Below, in pieces: positions 10,272 through 17,390 of a DNA stretch of 64,000 nt. Location of the stretch: the NCBI GenBank assembly GCA_003389325.1, contig QQVE01000009.1, positions 115,375 through 179,374 of the forward strand, written 5' to 3'. Under the pieces are notes generated by a model. The model was not told the DNA's origin, made no database searches, and saw only the letters and a list, made by a program, of their open reading frames with translations. A program made the translations under genes and the position numbers. Position 1 is the stretch's first letter, and each line of letters begins with the position of its first letter. Source of the DNA: Planctomycetota bacterium. GTDB taxonomy: Bacteria; Planctomycetota; Planctomycetia; Pirellulales; PALSA-1355.

Positions 10272-11366
10272 TCAACGCGATGCGCCTGCCGCCCAACTAC
10301 ACTTTCTCCAGAATAAGAACGCGAATAGCCCAAACACTGCTCCGCCAAGCAGAAGCAGCGGCCAGATTGGCGCCTGCCAACGAGAGCTGATAGCGCGTTC
10401 CCGATGACTGCCCACAATCTCACCGTTAAGGTCGAGCTGGTATACCGCGGTACCGGCTGGAATATCAAACTCTCGAAAGTAACTTACAGGATGGTTGGGG
10501 TTCAAATTGCATGATTTGACGGTGCATGTCTGCTGCCACACTGCCACCTGCTCTGCGCGTGATTGGACTATTCTCTTGTCAAATGCAGTGCATCTCGCCC
10601 TCTTTGGAATCCAAATCGACGGGCCAACTTCTAAGAACTCCGTCGTAGCAGACTCGTAAATACTCCTGCTCTCTGACCTTCGAGGGTCAAAGACAACGCA
10701 CCGGATCGGCAGCCAACTGCGGTCTGGCACAAGCCATAGATGAACTACACTGGCAACTGCCCCTGTGGATATGTTGCTGTGCCGGCATACCAGCTCATGG
10801 CACTTGTAACCCTCGATACGATCTTCACCCTCGTAGTCGATAGAGATACGAGTATTGCCGATCGCTTTCTCGCCCGCGAATGCGAGAATCGCTTCCTTGC
10901 CGGATAAATAGATGGACAACGGCACGTCGTAAGCTGCAGCCTGAACGATCATCATGTGCGGACGAACAAGATTCGCATCGTTCGTGAATCCATCGACTAG
11001 ATTCACAACACGACCTTCCTTGGCGCGAGACTCGATGCCGTCGAACAACCGAAGACGGTTCTGCGTGCGGGGCGTATCGCCTGATGTGTCCGTAACGGCC
11101 TTTTCTACTTCAAGACGAAACATCCCCTGCTGAAGCGTATACGTCACAACGCTGTGCGAGTGCGTGATTTCTCTTGTGTTCTCTCCAACGAATTCGTACG
11201 GATCGCGAAGCAAGGTGTACGTCGTGTGAAGCGTTGCCTCGAAGTCCTCGAACAGCGACTCACTAGCCCGAATACCGTTGACTATGTCATCGGCGTCGAT
11301 CGCTGCAGCCACACGATGTGAGCTACAGACGAGAATCGCAACCAAGACTGCAACGCGGGTAAGCAT
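10272..11366 (-). CDS. Secreted LolA-like lipoprotein-sorting-type protein with C-terminal anchor (island gene)
   Basis: 364 residues from ATG 11366; a TTG 12 nt upstream is a weaker start. There is a signal peptide (MLTRVAVLVAILVCSSHRVAAA), then a large beta-rich domain with the layout of LolA/outer-membrane lipoprotein-sorting proteins: repeated strands such as MFRLEVEKAV, VVHLWLVPDRSWLPIRCVVFD and WIPKRARC. A C-terminal transmembrane helix (about 334-355, WPLLLLGGAVFGLFAFLFW) is followed by a short basic tail. The LolA likeness is inference from pattern only. First gene of the two-gene island operon. Confidence 0.65.
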   Translation of the reverse strand: MLTRVAVLVAILVCSSHRVAAAIDADDIVNGIRASESLFEDFEATLHTTYTLLRDPYEFVGENTREITHSHSVVTYTLQQGMFRLEVEKAVTDTSGDTPRTQNRLRLFDGIESRAKEGRVVNLVDGFTNDANLVRPHMMIVQAAAYDVPLSIYLSGKEAILAFAGEKAIGNTRISIDYEGEDRIEGYKCHELVCRHSNISTGAVASVVHLWLVPDRSWLPIRCVVFDPRRSESRSIYESATTEFLEVGPSIWIPKRARCTAFDKRIVQSRAEQVAVWQQTCTVKSCNLNPNHPVSYFREFDIPAGTAVYQLDLNGEIVGSHRERAISSRWQAPIWPLLLLGGAVFGLFAFLFWRKCSWAAGASR

Positions 11367-11481
11367 GAGTCTACTCAAGCCACGACCGAGGTAGCACCAT
11401 CAAGGCTCAATATAGCGGTAAACGCAGCTGAGAACGATAGATGCCAAGCGTCGTCAATTCAGGGAAAGTCCCCAATGATTC

Positions 11482-11527
11482 GACTCTTAATCAGAGGGTT
11501 GAAGGTTCAAGTCCTTCAGGGAGCACT
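11482..11527. repeat. Right copy of 46-bp direct repeat (3' fragment of tRNA-Lys)
   Basis: Identical over 46 bases to 9428-9473. Upstream of it the sequence does not continue as a tRNA (no acceptor 5' strand or D arm), so this is a tRNA fragment, not a gene. It marks the distal end of the island. Confidence 0.85.
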
Positions 11528-11648
11528 TTCTTTGAAGGCCGAAAGCTCGGCCGGTGGCACGGTCTCTGCCGTGATGATCTCTCCCAGCGTCAGGCTAGAG
11601 AGCCTCGTCGACAGAAAGCCTCGCTGGCGATCCTCGGCCGGCAAGCAC

Positions 11649-12341
11649 TCAGTCGAGATACGTCATCCGCGCCAGGCTATCGACGCGGCGGGCTACGTGG
11701 CGCTCGCTGGCAACGCGGGCTTCGTTGTTCAACACGACGCGATGCCACACTTGCAGGTAGAGCGTGGCATGGTCGGGGTGCGACACGGCGCCGCGCACGA
11801 ACGTTTCGTTGGCGTTCGGCCGGTAGATCCACTCGGCCAGGTGCGGCTTGCCGCCGGGGCGAACCAGTTCGCCGCCCGCCACGGCCTTTTCGCCCACGTG
11901 CATCATCGGCCGCGGCAGAAAGAACCACTCCCCCTGCCGCACGTAGGCTTCGGTGCGGCGGCGGTGCAGGCGATGCTTCACGCCCCGCCGCTTCTGCGCG
12001 CGTCGCACGATCTCAGGCTTGAGCGCTTCCATCGCGCCGCGGACGCTCTTGGTGCGCTCTTCGATCGGCAGCGTCGCCACGAACCAGTGGCGTTCGTCGT
12101 GGCCGCAGAGGTAGCGACCGATCGTGTCGAAGCGGCGGCTGCTGACGTCGAGCACCAGGTGCCGATGCTTGGGCCGCACGTCGGGCGTCTCGATGTCGAA
12201 CTCGTCCGACCAGGGGTACTTGAGCTGATACGTCTCCTGCCCGGCGATCTCCTGCAGGCCGATCTCGAACACGCCGCCGAAGGTTTCCTCGATCACGCGG
12301 GCTCCGATCGCGCCGAACGCTTGCTCCATCGCAGTGGCCAT
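11649..12341 (-). CDS. Conserved-looking soluble protein of unknown function
   Basis: 230 residues with no signal peptide or membrane segment. The sequence is rich in His, Trp and Arg (RPKHRHLVLD, CGHDERHW, EWFFLPRP, HPDHATLYLQVWHRVV), with several HxH-like pairs that could bind metal. I do not recognise a family. A strong ribosome site, GGGAGGTGA, lies just before the ATG at 12341, which supports a real, well-translated gene. It sits right after the tRNA-Lys island, but its base composition matches the rest of the genome. Confidence 0.7.
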   Translation of the reverse strand: MATAMEQAFGAIGARVIEETFGGVFEIGLQEIAGQETYQLKYPWSDEFDIETPDVRPKHRHLVLDVSSRRFDTIGRYLCGHDERHWFVATLPIEERTKSVRGAMEALKPEIVRRAQKRRGVKHRLHRRRTEAYVRQGEWFFLPRPMMHVGEKAVAGGELVRPGGKPHLAEWIYRPNANETFVRGAVSHPDHATLYLQVWHRVVLNNEARVASERHVARRVDSLARMTYLD

Positions 12342-12494
12342 CGGTCACCTCCCTTTCTCACAAGTCGAACCGCGGAGATCCGCCTCAGGACGCGCCCAGG
12401 CGCGCTCGGGATACAGACCCGGCGCCCAGGGATCGGGTTCGCGCGAAACGTCGAGTTCTCAGCAGCTGCCGACCGCCGTTGAAATGCTGGCAGA

Positions 12495-12947
12495 TCACGG
12501 GGTTTCGGGAACCAGCTCGACAGTCTCGCCGTTGGGCAGCCGCAGCGTGGCCCAGGCAATTTCTTCGGAATCGTCGTCGGTGGTGACGCATTTGGCGGTC
12601 ACCACGCCTTCGCCCTGGTCGCCTCGAACGTTGAAGGCGAACACGTCGTTGTCCGCTTCGGCCGAAGTGGCCACCCAGTCGATTTCGAAGCTTTGGACCG
12701 CGCCGACGTGCTCGACCAGGGCCGGGTTGTCGCGCAGTTCCGCCTCGACCTGTTTCGCGAAGACCGTTAGCCCGAAATAGAAAAACCCACCGATGCCGCC
12801 GCAACACACGAGCAGGGCCACGACTCCGCCGCCGGTCACCAGCAGCAGCACCCACGTCTTGGACGAGCCGGAACGGCCCGAAGGCGCTTGCTCGGGAAAG
12901 CCCTGCGGTGCAGGGAAGTCGGAGTACTCGTCGAATTGATCGCGCAT
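12495..12947 (-). CDS. Small membrane protein resembling cytochrome oxidase assembly factor Coa1
   Basis: 150 residues. A Pro/Ser-rich cytoplasmic N-terminus of about 28 residues is followed by a transmembrane helix (about 31-58, TWVLLLVTGGGVVALLVCC) and then an extracytoplasmic domain (about 75-147: VEHVGAVQSFEIDW, DNDVFAFNVRGDQGEGVVTA, ATLRLPNGETVELVP). The strand pattern and the NPALVEHVG...IDW opening resemble the Coa1/Tim21-like domain found in many planctomycete small proteins. The family match is from memory of the pattern, not a search. Confidence 0.6.
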   Translation of the reverse strand: MRDQFDEYSDFPAPQGFPEQAPSGRSGSSKTWVLLLVTGGGVVALLVCCGGIGGFFYFGLTVFAKQVEAELRDNPALVEHVGAVQSFEIDWVATSAEADNDVFAFNVRGDQGEGVVTAKCVTTDDDSEEIAWATLRLPNGETVELVPETP

Positions 12948-13287
12948 GGGGCGTCAGATCCCGCGGATCGGACCCGCCTAGCGCCGTGGCATGCTTCGCC
13001 GCGGCAGCGAGCGCCCGCGAACTGGAAGAATCCGGGATGAATCAAAACGCGAATGGTCGGCAATATAGGCAGTACCAACAACCGGTGCAAACCGCCGCGG
13101 CCTGGCCATTTCGCGTGGCGGCCCTGCCAGGGGAAACGAATGGTTTGCCGAGCGCCGCGAACCTCTTTCGATCGCCGGATTACTTTTGCGACAGCACTTG
13201 CTGCCAGCCCACAGCCGCATTGACCCGCAAGCGGCGAGCGGGGCGGTGTTCCCTCGTGGTCAGGTGCGTCGTTTGAAGGAGTTAGCC
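12948..13287. other. Intergenic region between divergent genes
   Basis: 340 bp separating the Coa1-like gene from the 81-residue gene. It must hold promoters for both, but I see no convincing -35/-10 pair and no RNA gene or repeat. Confidence 0.4.
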
Positions 13288-13533
13288 ATGGCCGGTCTCA
13301 GGGTGTTTGAATTGCTCGAGCCGCTGGAACCTCTCCGCAGCGCGAAAGCCGTGCTGCTGGTGTGGAACGAGATGCACTACGTCGTGCACGATGGCGAAGA
13401 GGTCGAATTGCACGACTTCGTCGGCGAACACGGCGAGAAGGGTGATCGCGGCTACTGCCACTTGTCCGATGAGTCGGGGCGCTGGGAAGTCATCACCGGG
13501 CTGTTCTGCCAGCCGTATCCGAAGGTCGTGTAG
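13288..13533 (+). CDS. Small acidic protein of unknown function
   Basis: 81 residues from the ATG at 13288, which has AAGGAG 9 nt upstream; a longer in-frame start at 13186 lacks a ribosome site. The protein is acidic and compact (AVLLVWNEMHYVVHDGEEVEL, DRGYCHLSDESGRWEVITG) with no membrane segment. No family is recognised. The good ribosome site and compositional regularity argue for a real gene. It converges with the PAP2 gene, 12 nt away. Confidence 0.65.
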   Translation: MAGLRVFELLEPLEPLRSAKAVLLVWNEMHYVVHDGEEVELHDFVGEHGEKGDRGYCHLSDESGRWEVITGLFCQPYPKVV

Positions 13534-13545
13534 CGCGTCTCGCCG

Positions 13546-14229
13546 TCAGGCAGATCGGGCTTCCGGCGGACCGTTCGCGCCGACGCCGGGCGGCCACAGA
13601 TCGGCCAGTTGCACGGCGTAGGCGGCGATGATTCCGCCCAGCACACTGCCGGCCACGACGTCGCCGACGAAGTGGTAGTTCATCAGCACCAGGCTCGCCA
13701 GCATCGGCGCCCCGGCGATGACCCACAGGGCCCGCAGCCGCGGCAGCGCCATCCACCACACGCCAGCGAAAGCGAAGATCCGCGCCGCATGTCCCGAGGG
13801 AAAGCTGCCCACGTTCTCGCTGCTGGAAAACGGGGCAAAGCCGTAGGTGCCCGTGCCGATTAGCGACGGATTATGGTCGAACCAGGTTTCCGGCCAGTAG
13901 CGCCCGCAGGCGTAGCCCACCGAAATGCGAAACTGATGGGCCGCCAGCACGCTGATGCAGGCCACCAGCAGCACCTGTTGCCATCGCGCTAGCGGGCGCC
14001 AGGCCCGATACACCAGCAGCACGGCCAGCACGATGGGCGAACAACTCTGCAAGAGCGGCGGCGGATACGTCAGCCACCGGAAAACGGCGAAGTGGTCCGT
14101 ATCGTGCTCGGCCACGAAGAACGCCACCGGGCGATCGACCCAGAAATAGCAGGCGGCCACGATAGCGCCGCCGACGGCCAAGGCAACGCACGTTCGCCGC
14201 AGTAACTCGCGATAGCCTCGATCGTGCAT
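13546..14229 (-). CDS. PAP2-family integral membrane phosphatase
   Basis: 227 residues with about six membrane segments. The three PAP2 motifs are visible: the first region around GRYWPETW (109-116), PSGH at 144-147 (in GSFPSGHA), and the last His-x3-Asp as NYHFVGD (H186, D190). The Arg of the SR pair before that His is replaced by Leu (S179 L180). Family members dephosphorylate lipid phosphates such as undecaprenyl pyrophosphate or phosphatidate on the periplasmic face. Which substrate this one uses cannot be told from sequence. Confidence 0.85.
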   Translation of the reverse strand: MHDRGYRELLRRTCVALAVGGAIVAACYFWVDRPVAFFVAEHDTDHFAVFRWLTYPPPLLQSCSPIVLAVLLVYRAWRPLARWQQVLLVACISVLAAHQFRISVGYACGRYWPETWFDHNPSLIGTGTYGFAPFSSSENVGSFPSGHAARIFAFAGVWWMALPRLRALWVIAGAPMLASLVLMNYHFVGDVVAGSVLGGIIAAYAVQLADLWPPGVGANGPPEARSA

Positions 14230-14460
14230 GGCCGTACTGTTGCTCGCTTCGTTGGCGCACGAAAGCGCCCGCGAGACTCCTGCTGCGAGAATGCTCCGCC
14301 GCGTCTCCCTGCGGCGTGGGCACGATAGCGAACGCGCCCGTCGTGGTCAACGCGCGCAAGCGCACCGCAAGTGTGCTGCACCGGACGCCCTGGCGGGTTT
14401 ACGGCGGGGCGCGAGCGCGTCCAAATTCGGAACCGGCTTCGCCGTACCGCAAAGAAATAG

Positions 14461-14488
14461 TTGACAAATAGTCGAATCAAGATAGATT
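14461..14488 (+). promoter_or_regulatory. Sigma-70-like promoter of the YTV protein gene
   Basis: TTGACA (14461-14466), 16 nt, then TAGATT (14483-14488), about 90 nt before the start codon. The -35 matches consensus exactly. The 14230-14575 gap holds this promoter and no gene. Confidence 0.55.
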
Positions 14489-14575
14489 GCGTACCTTTCG
14501 TGACCGGTAAAGTTGACCGACGGAATTCTGTCGCCGTACTTTGCCCGAAATCCTTTTGCCACGTGAGGGGGGAAC

Positions 14576-15580
14576 ATGATGCTACGTTCACGGATGTTGT
14601 TACTTGGGCTTGTGTTAGGGGCAGCGGCGGTCACGGCCAACGCGGCGCTTGCCGGCGGCAGGCACCATCGGCGCGGATGCTACGCACCTTGTGAGACGGC
14701 GGCGCCGTGCGAATCGTGTGCGCCGGCCGAACCGGAGATGGTGGAGAAGACGATCATGGTGCCGACTACGGTCACCGAGACGCGCAAGGTCTGCCACACC
14801 GAATACACCACCGAAGAGCGCGAAAAGACCGTCACCGTCATGAAGCGCGTGCCGAAGACCGAACAGGTCACCCGGGAGTTCACCGTGATGGTGCCCCAGG
14901 AAATGACCAAGACGGTCAGCTACAACGTGTGCAAGCCGGTCGTCAAGGAAGAGACCTGCGAATACACCGTCCAGGTGCCGCACAAAGAGACCCGCGAAGG
15001 CGTGCGAAAGGTCTGCAAGCAGGTCAAGGTGCCCATGACCAAAACAGTGACCGTCGATGAAGGTCATTGGGAAGAGCACGAAGTGGCCGCTTCCAGCGGC
15101 GACTGCTGCAGCTCGGGCTGCGGCCATCGTCACAAGCGCCGCTGGTGCGGGTCGTGTTCCTCGGGTTGCGGGCCATCCACCTGCAAGGTTTGGGTGCCCA
15201 ACCTAGTCCAAAAGGAAATCGAGTACACCGCCTGCAAGATGGTCACTGAAGAGCAGCCGTACACCTATCACGTGACGGTTTGCAAGCCGGAAAAGCGGAC
15301 CAAGACGATCCACAAGACGCACTACGTGATGGAGAAGCAGTCCAAGGAAGTCACCTACACCAAGTGCGTCGCCGAGAAGCGCTCGAAGACGTTCGACGTG
15401 ACCAAGTACGAGTGCGTGCCGACCGAAAAGACGGTCAAATACAGGGTCTGCGTCCCGCACCAGGTCGAGAAGGAAGTCGAAGTACACGTCACCAAGATGG
15501 TGCCCAAGACGATCATGGTGCCCGCGGGCTGTGACGATTGTGGTCACCGCCGGCCGCGTCGCTGGTGCCGCGGCTGCTAA
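14576..15580 (+). CDS. YTV-domain cell-surface protein, Cys- and Thr/Val/Lys-rich
   Basis: 334 residues with a signal peptide (MLLLGLVLGAAAVTANAALA). The mature chain is built of irregular repeats of about 20-25 residues rich in Thr, Val, Lys, Glu and Tyr (MVPTTVTETRKVCHTEYTT, CEYTVQVPHKETREGVRKVC, YTYHVTVCKPEKRTKTIHKT). This is the YTV repeat type reported in planctomycete cell-wall proteins. Two CC/CGHRxxRRWC clusters sit mid-chain (about 175-205) and at the C-terminus (CDDCGHRRPRRWCRGC), so disulfide cross-linking or metal binding at the surface is plausible. A strong promoter lies upstream, GGGGGG precedes the start, and a strong terminator follows, consistent with high expression. Confidence 0.8.
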   Translation: MMLRSRMLLLGLVLGAAAVTANAALAGGRHHRRGCYAPCETAAPCESCAPAEPEMVEKTIMVPTTVTETRKVCHTEYTTEEREKTVTVMKRVPKTEQVTREFTVMVPQEMTKTVSYNVCKPVVKEETCEYTVQVPHKETREGVRKVCKQVKVPMTKTVTVDEGHWEEHEVAASSGDCCSSGCGHRHKRRWCGSCSSGCGPSTCKVWVPNLVQKEIEYTACKMVTEEQPYTYHVTVCKPEKRTKTIHKTHYVMEKQSKEVTYTKCVAEKRSKTFDVTKYECVPTEKTVKYRVCVPHQVEKEVEVHVTKMVPKTIMVPAGCDDCGHRRPRRWCRGC

Positions 15581-15605
15581 GCCGTCGGCAAGAGTTGAGC
15601 CACCC

Positions 15606-15646
15606 AGCCGGGGAACAGCACGCGTTGTTCCCCGGCTTCTTTTGTT
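15606..15646 (+). terminator. Rho-independent terminator of the YTV gene
   Basis: AGCCGGGGAAC (15606-15616) pairs perfectly with GTTCCCCGGCT (15627-15637) around a 10-nt loop and is followed by the T-rich TCTTTTGTT. It lies 26 nt after the stop codon. Confidence 0.85.
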
Positions 15647-15979
15647 GGCGGCGACCGTCTTGGCCGTGCTCGCACTGACGGACATCGAGCGGTAGCCGCA
15701 CCCGCACCGCTGGTCGTTCCCGGTTCAAGCTGACGCGGGGCTGTTCAGCCGAGTGGCGGCATCCTTCACCACGCACCGCGCGGATCTGCCGTCGCAACGG
15801 ATCATCGTCCGCGCTAAGCCCCGCGACGCGTACGCTTTCGCGTGCGCTCGACAGAATGCGCCCGCTCGCAGATGCCTTTGGCACAGCGCTTGCATCGCCA
15901 GGTGGGCGACATCATCGAGGCTGCACGAGCACAAGGGTTGTCTCGGGCCTCGCAACGATACCCAGCGAAGGAGATCCCC
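15647..15979. other. Intergenic region
   Basis: 333 bp between the YTV terminator and the ferritin-like gene. It presumably carries the promoter of the latter. No gene, RNA or repeat is recognised. Confidence 0.4.
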
Positions 15980-16477
15980 ATGTCACTCGACAATTTGGCC
16001 GATGCTGTCTACGACGAGCTTCGCGACGTGCTCAGCGCCGAGAAGCAACTGGTCGACGCGCTGCCGAAGATGGTCGACAACGCCACGTCCAAGGAGCTAA
16101 AGGCCGCCTTCGAGGAACACCTCAAGGAGACCAAGCAGCAGGTGCAGCGCCTGGAGAAGGCGTTCGAAGAGACCGGCAAGTCGGCCCGCGCCAAAACCTG
16201 CGAGGCGATGAAGGGTTTGATCGAAGAGGCCGAGGAAATGCTCGAGGAGAGCGCCGAATCGTCGGTTAAGGACGCCCTGATGATCGCCTGTGCCCAGAAG
16301 GTCGAGCACTACGAGATCGCCACCTACGGCACGCTCTGTACCTGGGCCGAAGCCCTCGGCTACACCAAGGCGCTTGAGCAACTGAAGCAGAACATGGACG
16401 AGGAAGAGACCGCCGATCAAAAGCTCAGCAAGCTCGCCGAGACCATCAACCAGGCAGCGCTGGCCGGTTCGAACTAA
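15980..16477 (+). CDS. Ferritin-like DUF892 (YciE/YciF family) protein
   Basis: 165 residues from ATG 15980, with AAGGAG 8 nt upstream; the longer frame from 15842 is rejected. The sequence is a four-helix-bundle type: [41 protein letters not shown], then [18 protein letters not shown] and the C-terminal helix. The Glu and His residues at metal-ligand positions of the family (E in the first helix, EEHLKET, VEHYE) are present. Members are stress-induced and thought to bind a di-metal centre; the exact role is unknown. A large inverted repeat follows the stop. Confidence 0.9.
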   Translation: MSLDNLADAVYDELRDVLSAEKQLVDALPKMVDNATSKELKAAFEEHLKETKQQVQRLEKAFEETGKSARAKTCEAMKGLIEEAEEMLEESAESSVKDALMIACAQKVEHYEIATYGTLCTWAEALGYTKALEQLKQNMDEEETADQKLSKLAETINQAALAGSN

Positions 16478-16491
16478 GAGAGGCCCGCTTC

Positions 16492-16543
16492 GCAACGCGA
16501 GCACGTTCTTTTCGGAAGCTTTCCTTGGACGTGCTCGCGTTGC
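16492..16543 (+). terminator. 15-bp perfect inverted repeat after the DUF892 gene
   Basis: GCAACGCGAGCACGT (16492-16506) pairs perfectly with 16529-16543 around a 22-nt loop, starting 14 nt after the stop. The stem is unusually long and exact; no T-tract follows, so it may be a bidirectional terminator, an mRNA 3' protector or a repeat element. Confidence 0.6.
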
Positions 16544-16716
16544 AGCAGAGCGAGCCCGCCGCCGTGCGGGCGGGTGCTATCTGAATGAACACTTGAGGAA
16601 CGACTCCACCGGCGAGGGCGAACTGGGTGAGGACGCCACCGGCCCCTGGAACAAGGGCAACGGCTGGGAACTAGTCGGGCTAGGCGACGCGCGGCCGCCT
16701 CAGGAAAGGTGCTGGA

Positions 16717-17250
16717 ATGTTTTTCGATGGCTGGGCGGGCCTGGGACGCACGATCGTCGTCGGCCTGCTCGCCTACGTCGCGCTCGTGGTGCTGTTACGT
16801 ATCTCGGGCAATCGCACGCTCTCGAAGCTCAACGCCTTCGACTTGATCGTCACCATCGCGCTCGGCTCGACGCTGGCCACCGTGCTGCTCAACAAGAACG
16901 TGGCGCTGGCCGAGGGCATCGCCGCCTTCGCCCTGTTGATCGGACTTCAGTTTGCCGTGACCTGGACCAGCGTCCGGGCACAGTGGGTGCGGCGCGCCGT
17001 GACGGGCGAGCCGCGGATGCTCCTCTACCGTGGGCGCTTTCTCCCTGACGCGCTGCGGCAGACGCGCGTGTTGGAAGACGAAGTGCGCTCGGCCGTCCGC
17101 GCCTCGGGGAGCGATGACCTAACCTCGATCGAAGCCGTGGTGCTGGAAACTGACGGCTCGTTTAGCGTCGTGCGCCAGGACGGCACCGCCGTGCGTTCGA
17201 GCCTTTCCGACGTGGTGGGCCCGGTTCAGGAGCCCTACGCAGCCGTCTGA
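16717..17250 (+). CDS. DUF421 (YetF-like) membrane protein
   Basis: 177 residues with three N-terminal membrane helices (about 8-85), containing the family segments RISGNRTLSKLNAFDLIVTIALGS (positions about 28-51) and LLNKNVALAEG. These are followed by the small soluble YetF C-terminal domain (about 95-175: RMLLYRGRFL, VLETDGSFSVV). Function of the family is unknown. An AGGAAAGG lies 7-14 nt upstream of the ATG. Confidence 0.88.
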   Translation: MFFDGWAGLGRTIVVGLLAYVALVVLLRISGNRTLSKLNAFDLIVTIALGSTLATVLLNKNVALAEGIAAFALLIGLQFAVTWTSVRAQWVRRAVTGEPRMLLYRGRFLPDALRQTRVLEDEVRSAVRASGSDDLTSIEAVVLETDGSFSVVRQDGTAVRSSLSDVVGPVQEPYAAV

Positions 17251-17390
17251 CGCCACCGGCGATACTTCGCTTGCCGGGCCAGCCCTGACCGCGAGCGGGG
17301 CTGCCGCACGAGCGTCGCGTTCGCACAAACCATTATGAGCGACCAGACCGCGCGGCATAGCGAGGCGACGACCAGCGCAGGCATGGTAGA

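Larger units (their letters stand above)
9474..11527. mobile_element. Small genomic island (about 2.05 kb) integrated at tRNA-Lys
   Basis: The segment is bracketed by the intact tRNA-Lys copy and a detached 46-bp copy of its 3' end. It holds two minus-strand genes of unknown family and has visibly lower GC and different codon use than the flanking DNA. No integrase, relaxase or phage gene is inside, so it is either the remnant of a larger element or a minimal element mobilised in trans. Bases 9515-9648 and 11367-11481 hold no gene that I can see. Confidence 0.65.

Noticed and set aside
11482..11527. Second tRNA-Lys gene
   Set aside because: Only the 3' part is present; the acceptor 5' strand and D arm are missing, so it is an integration footprint.
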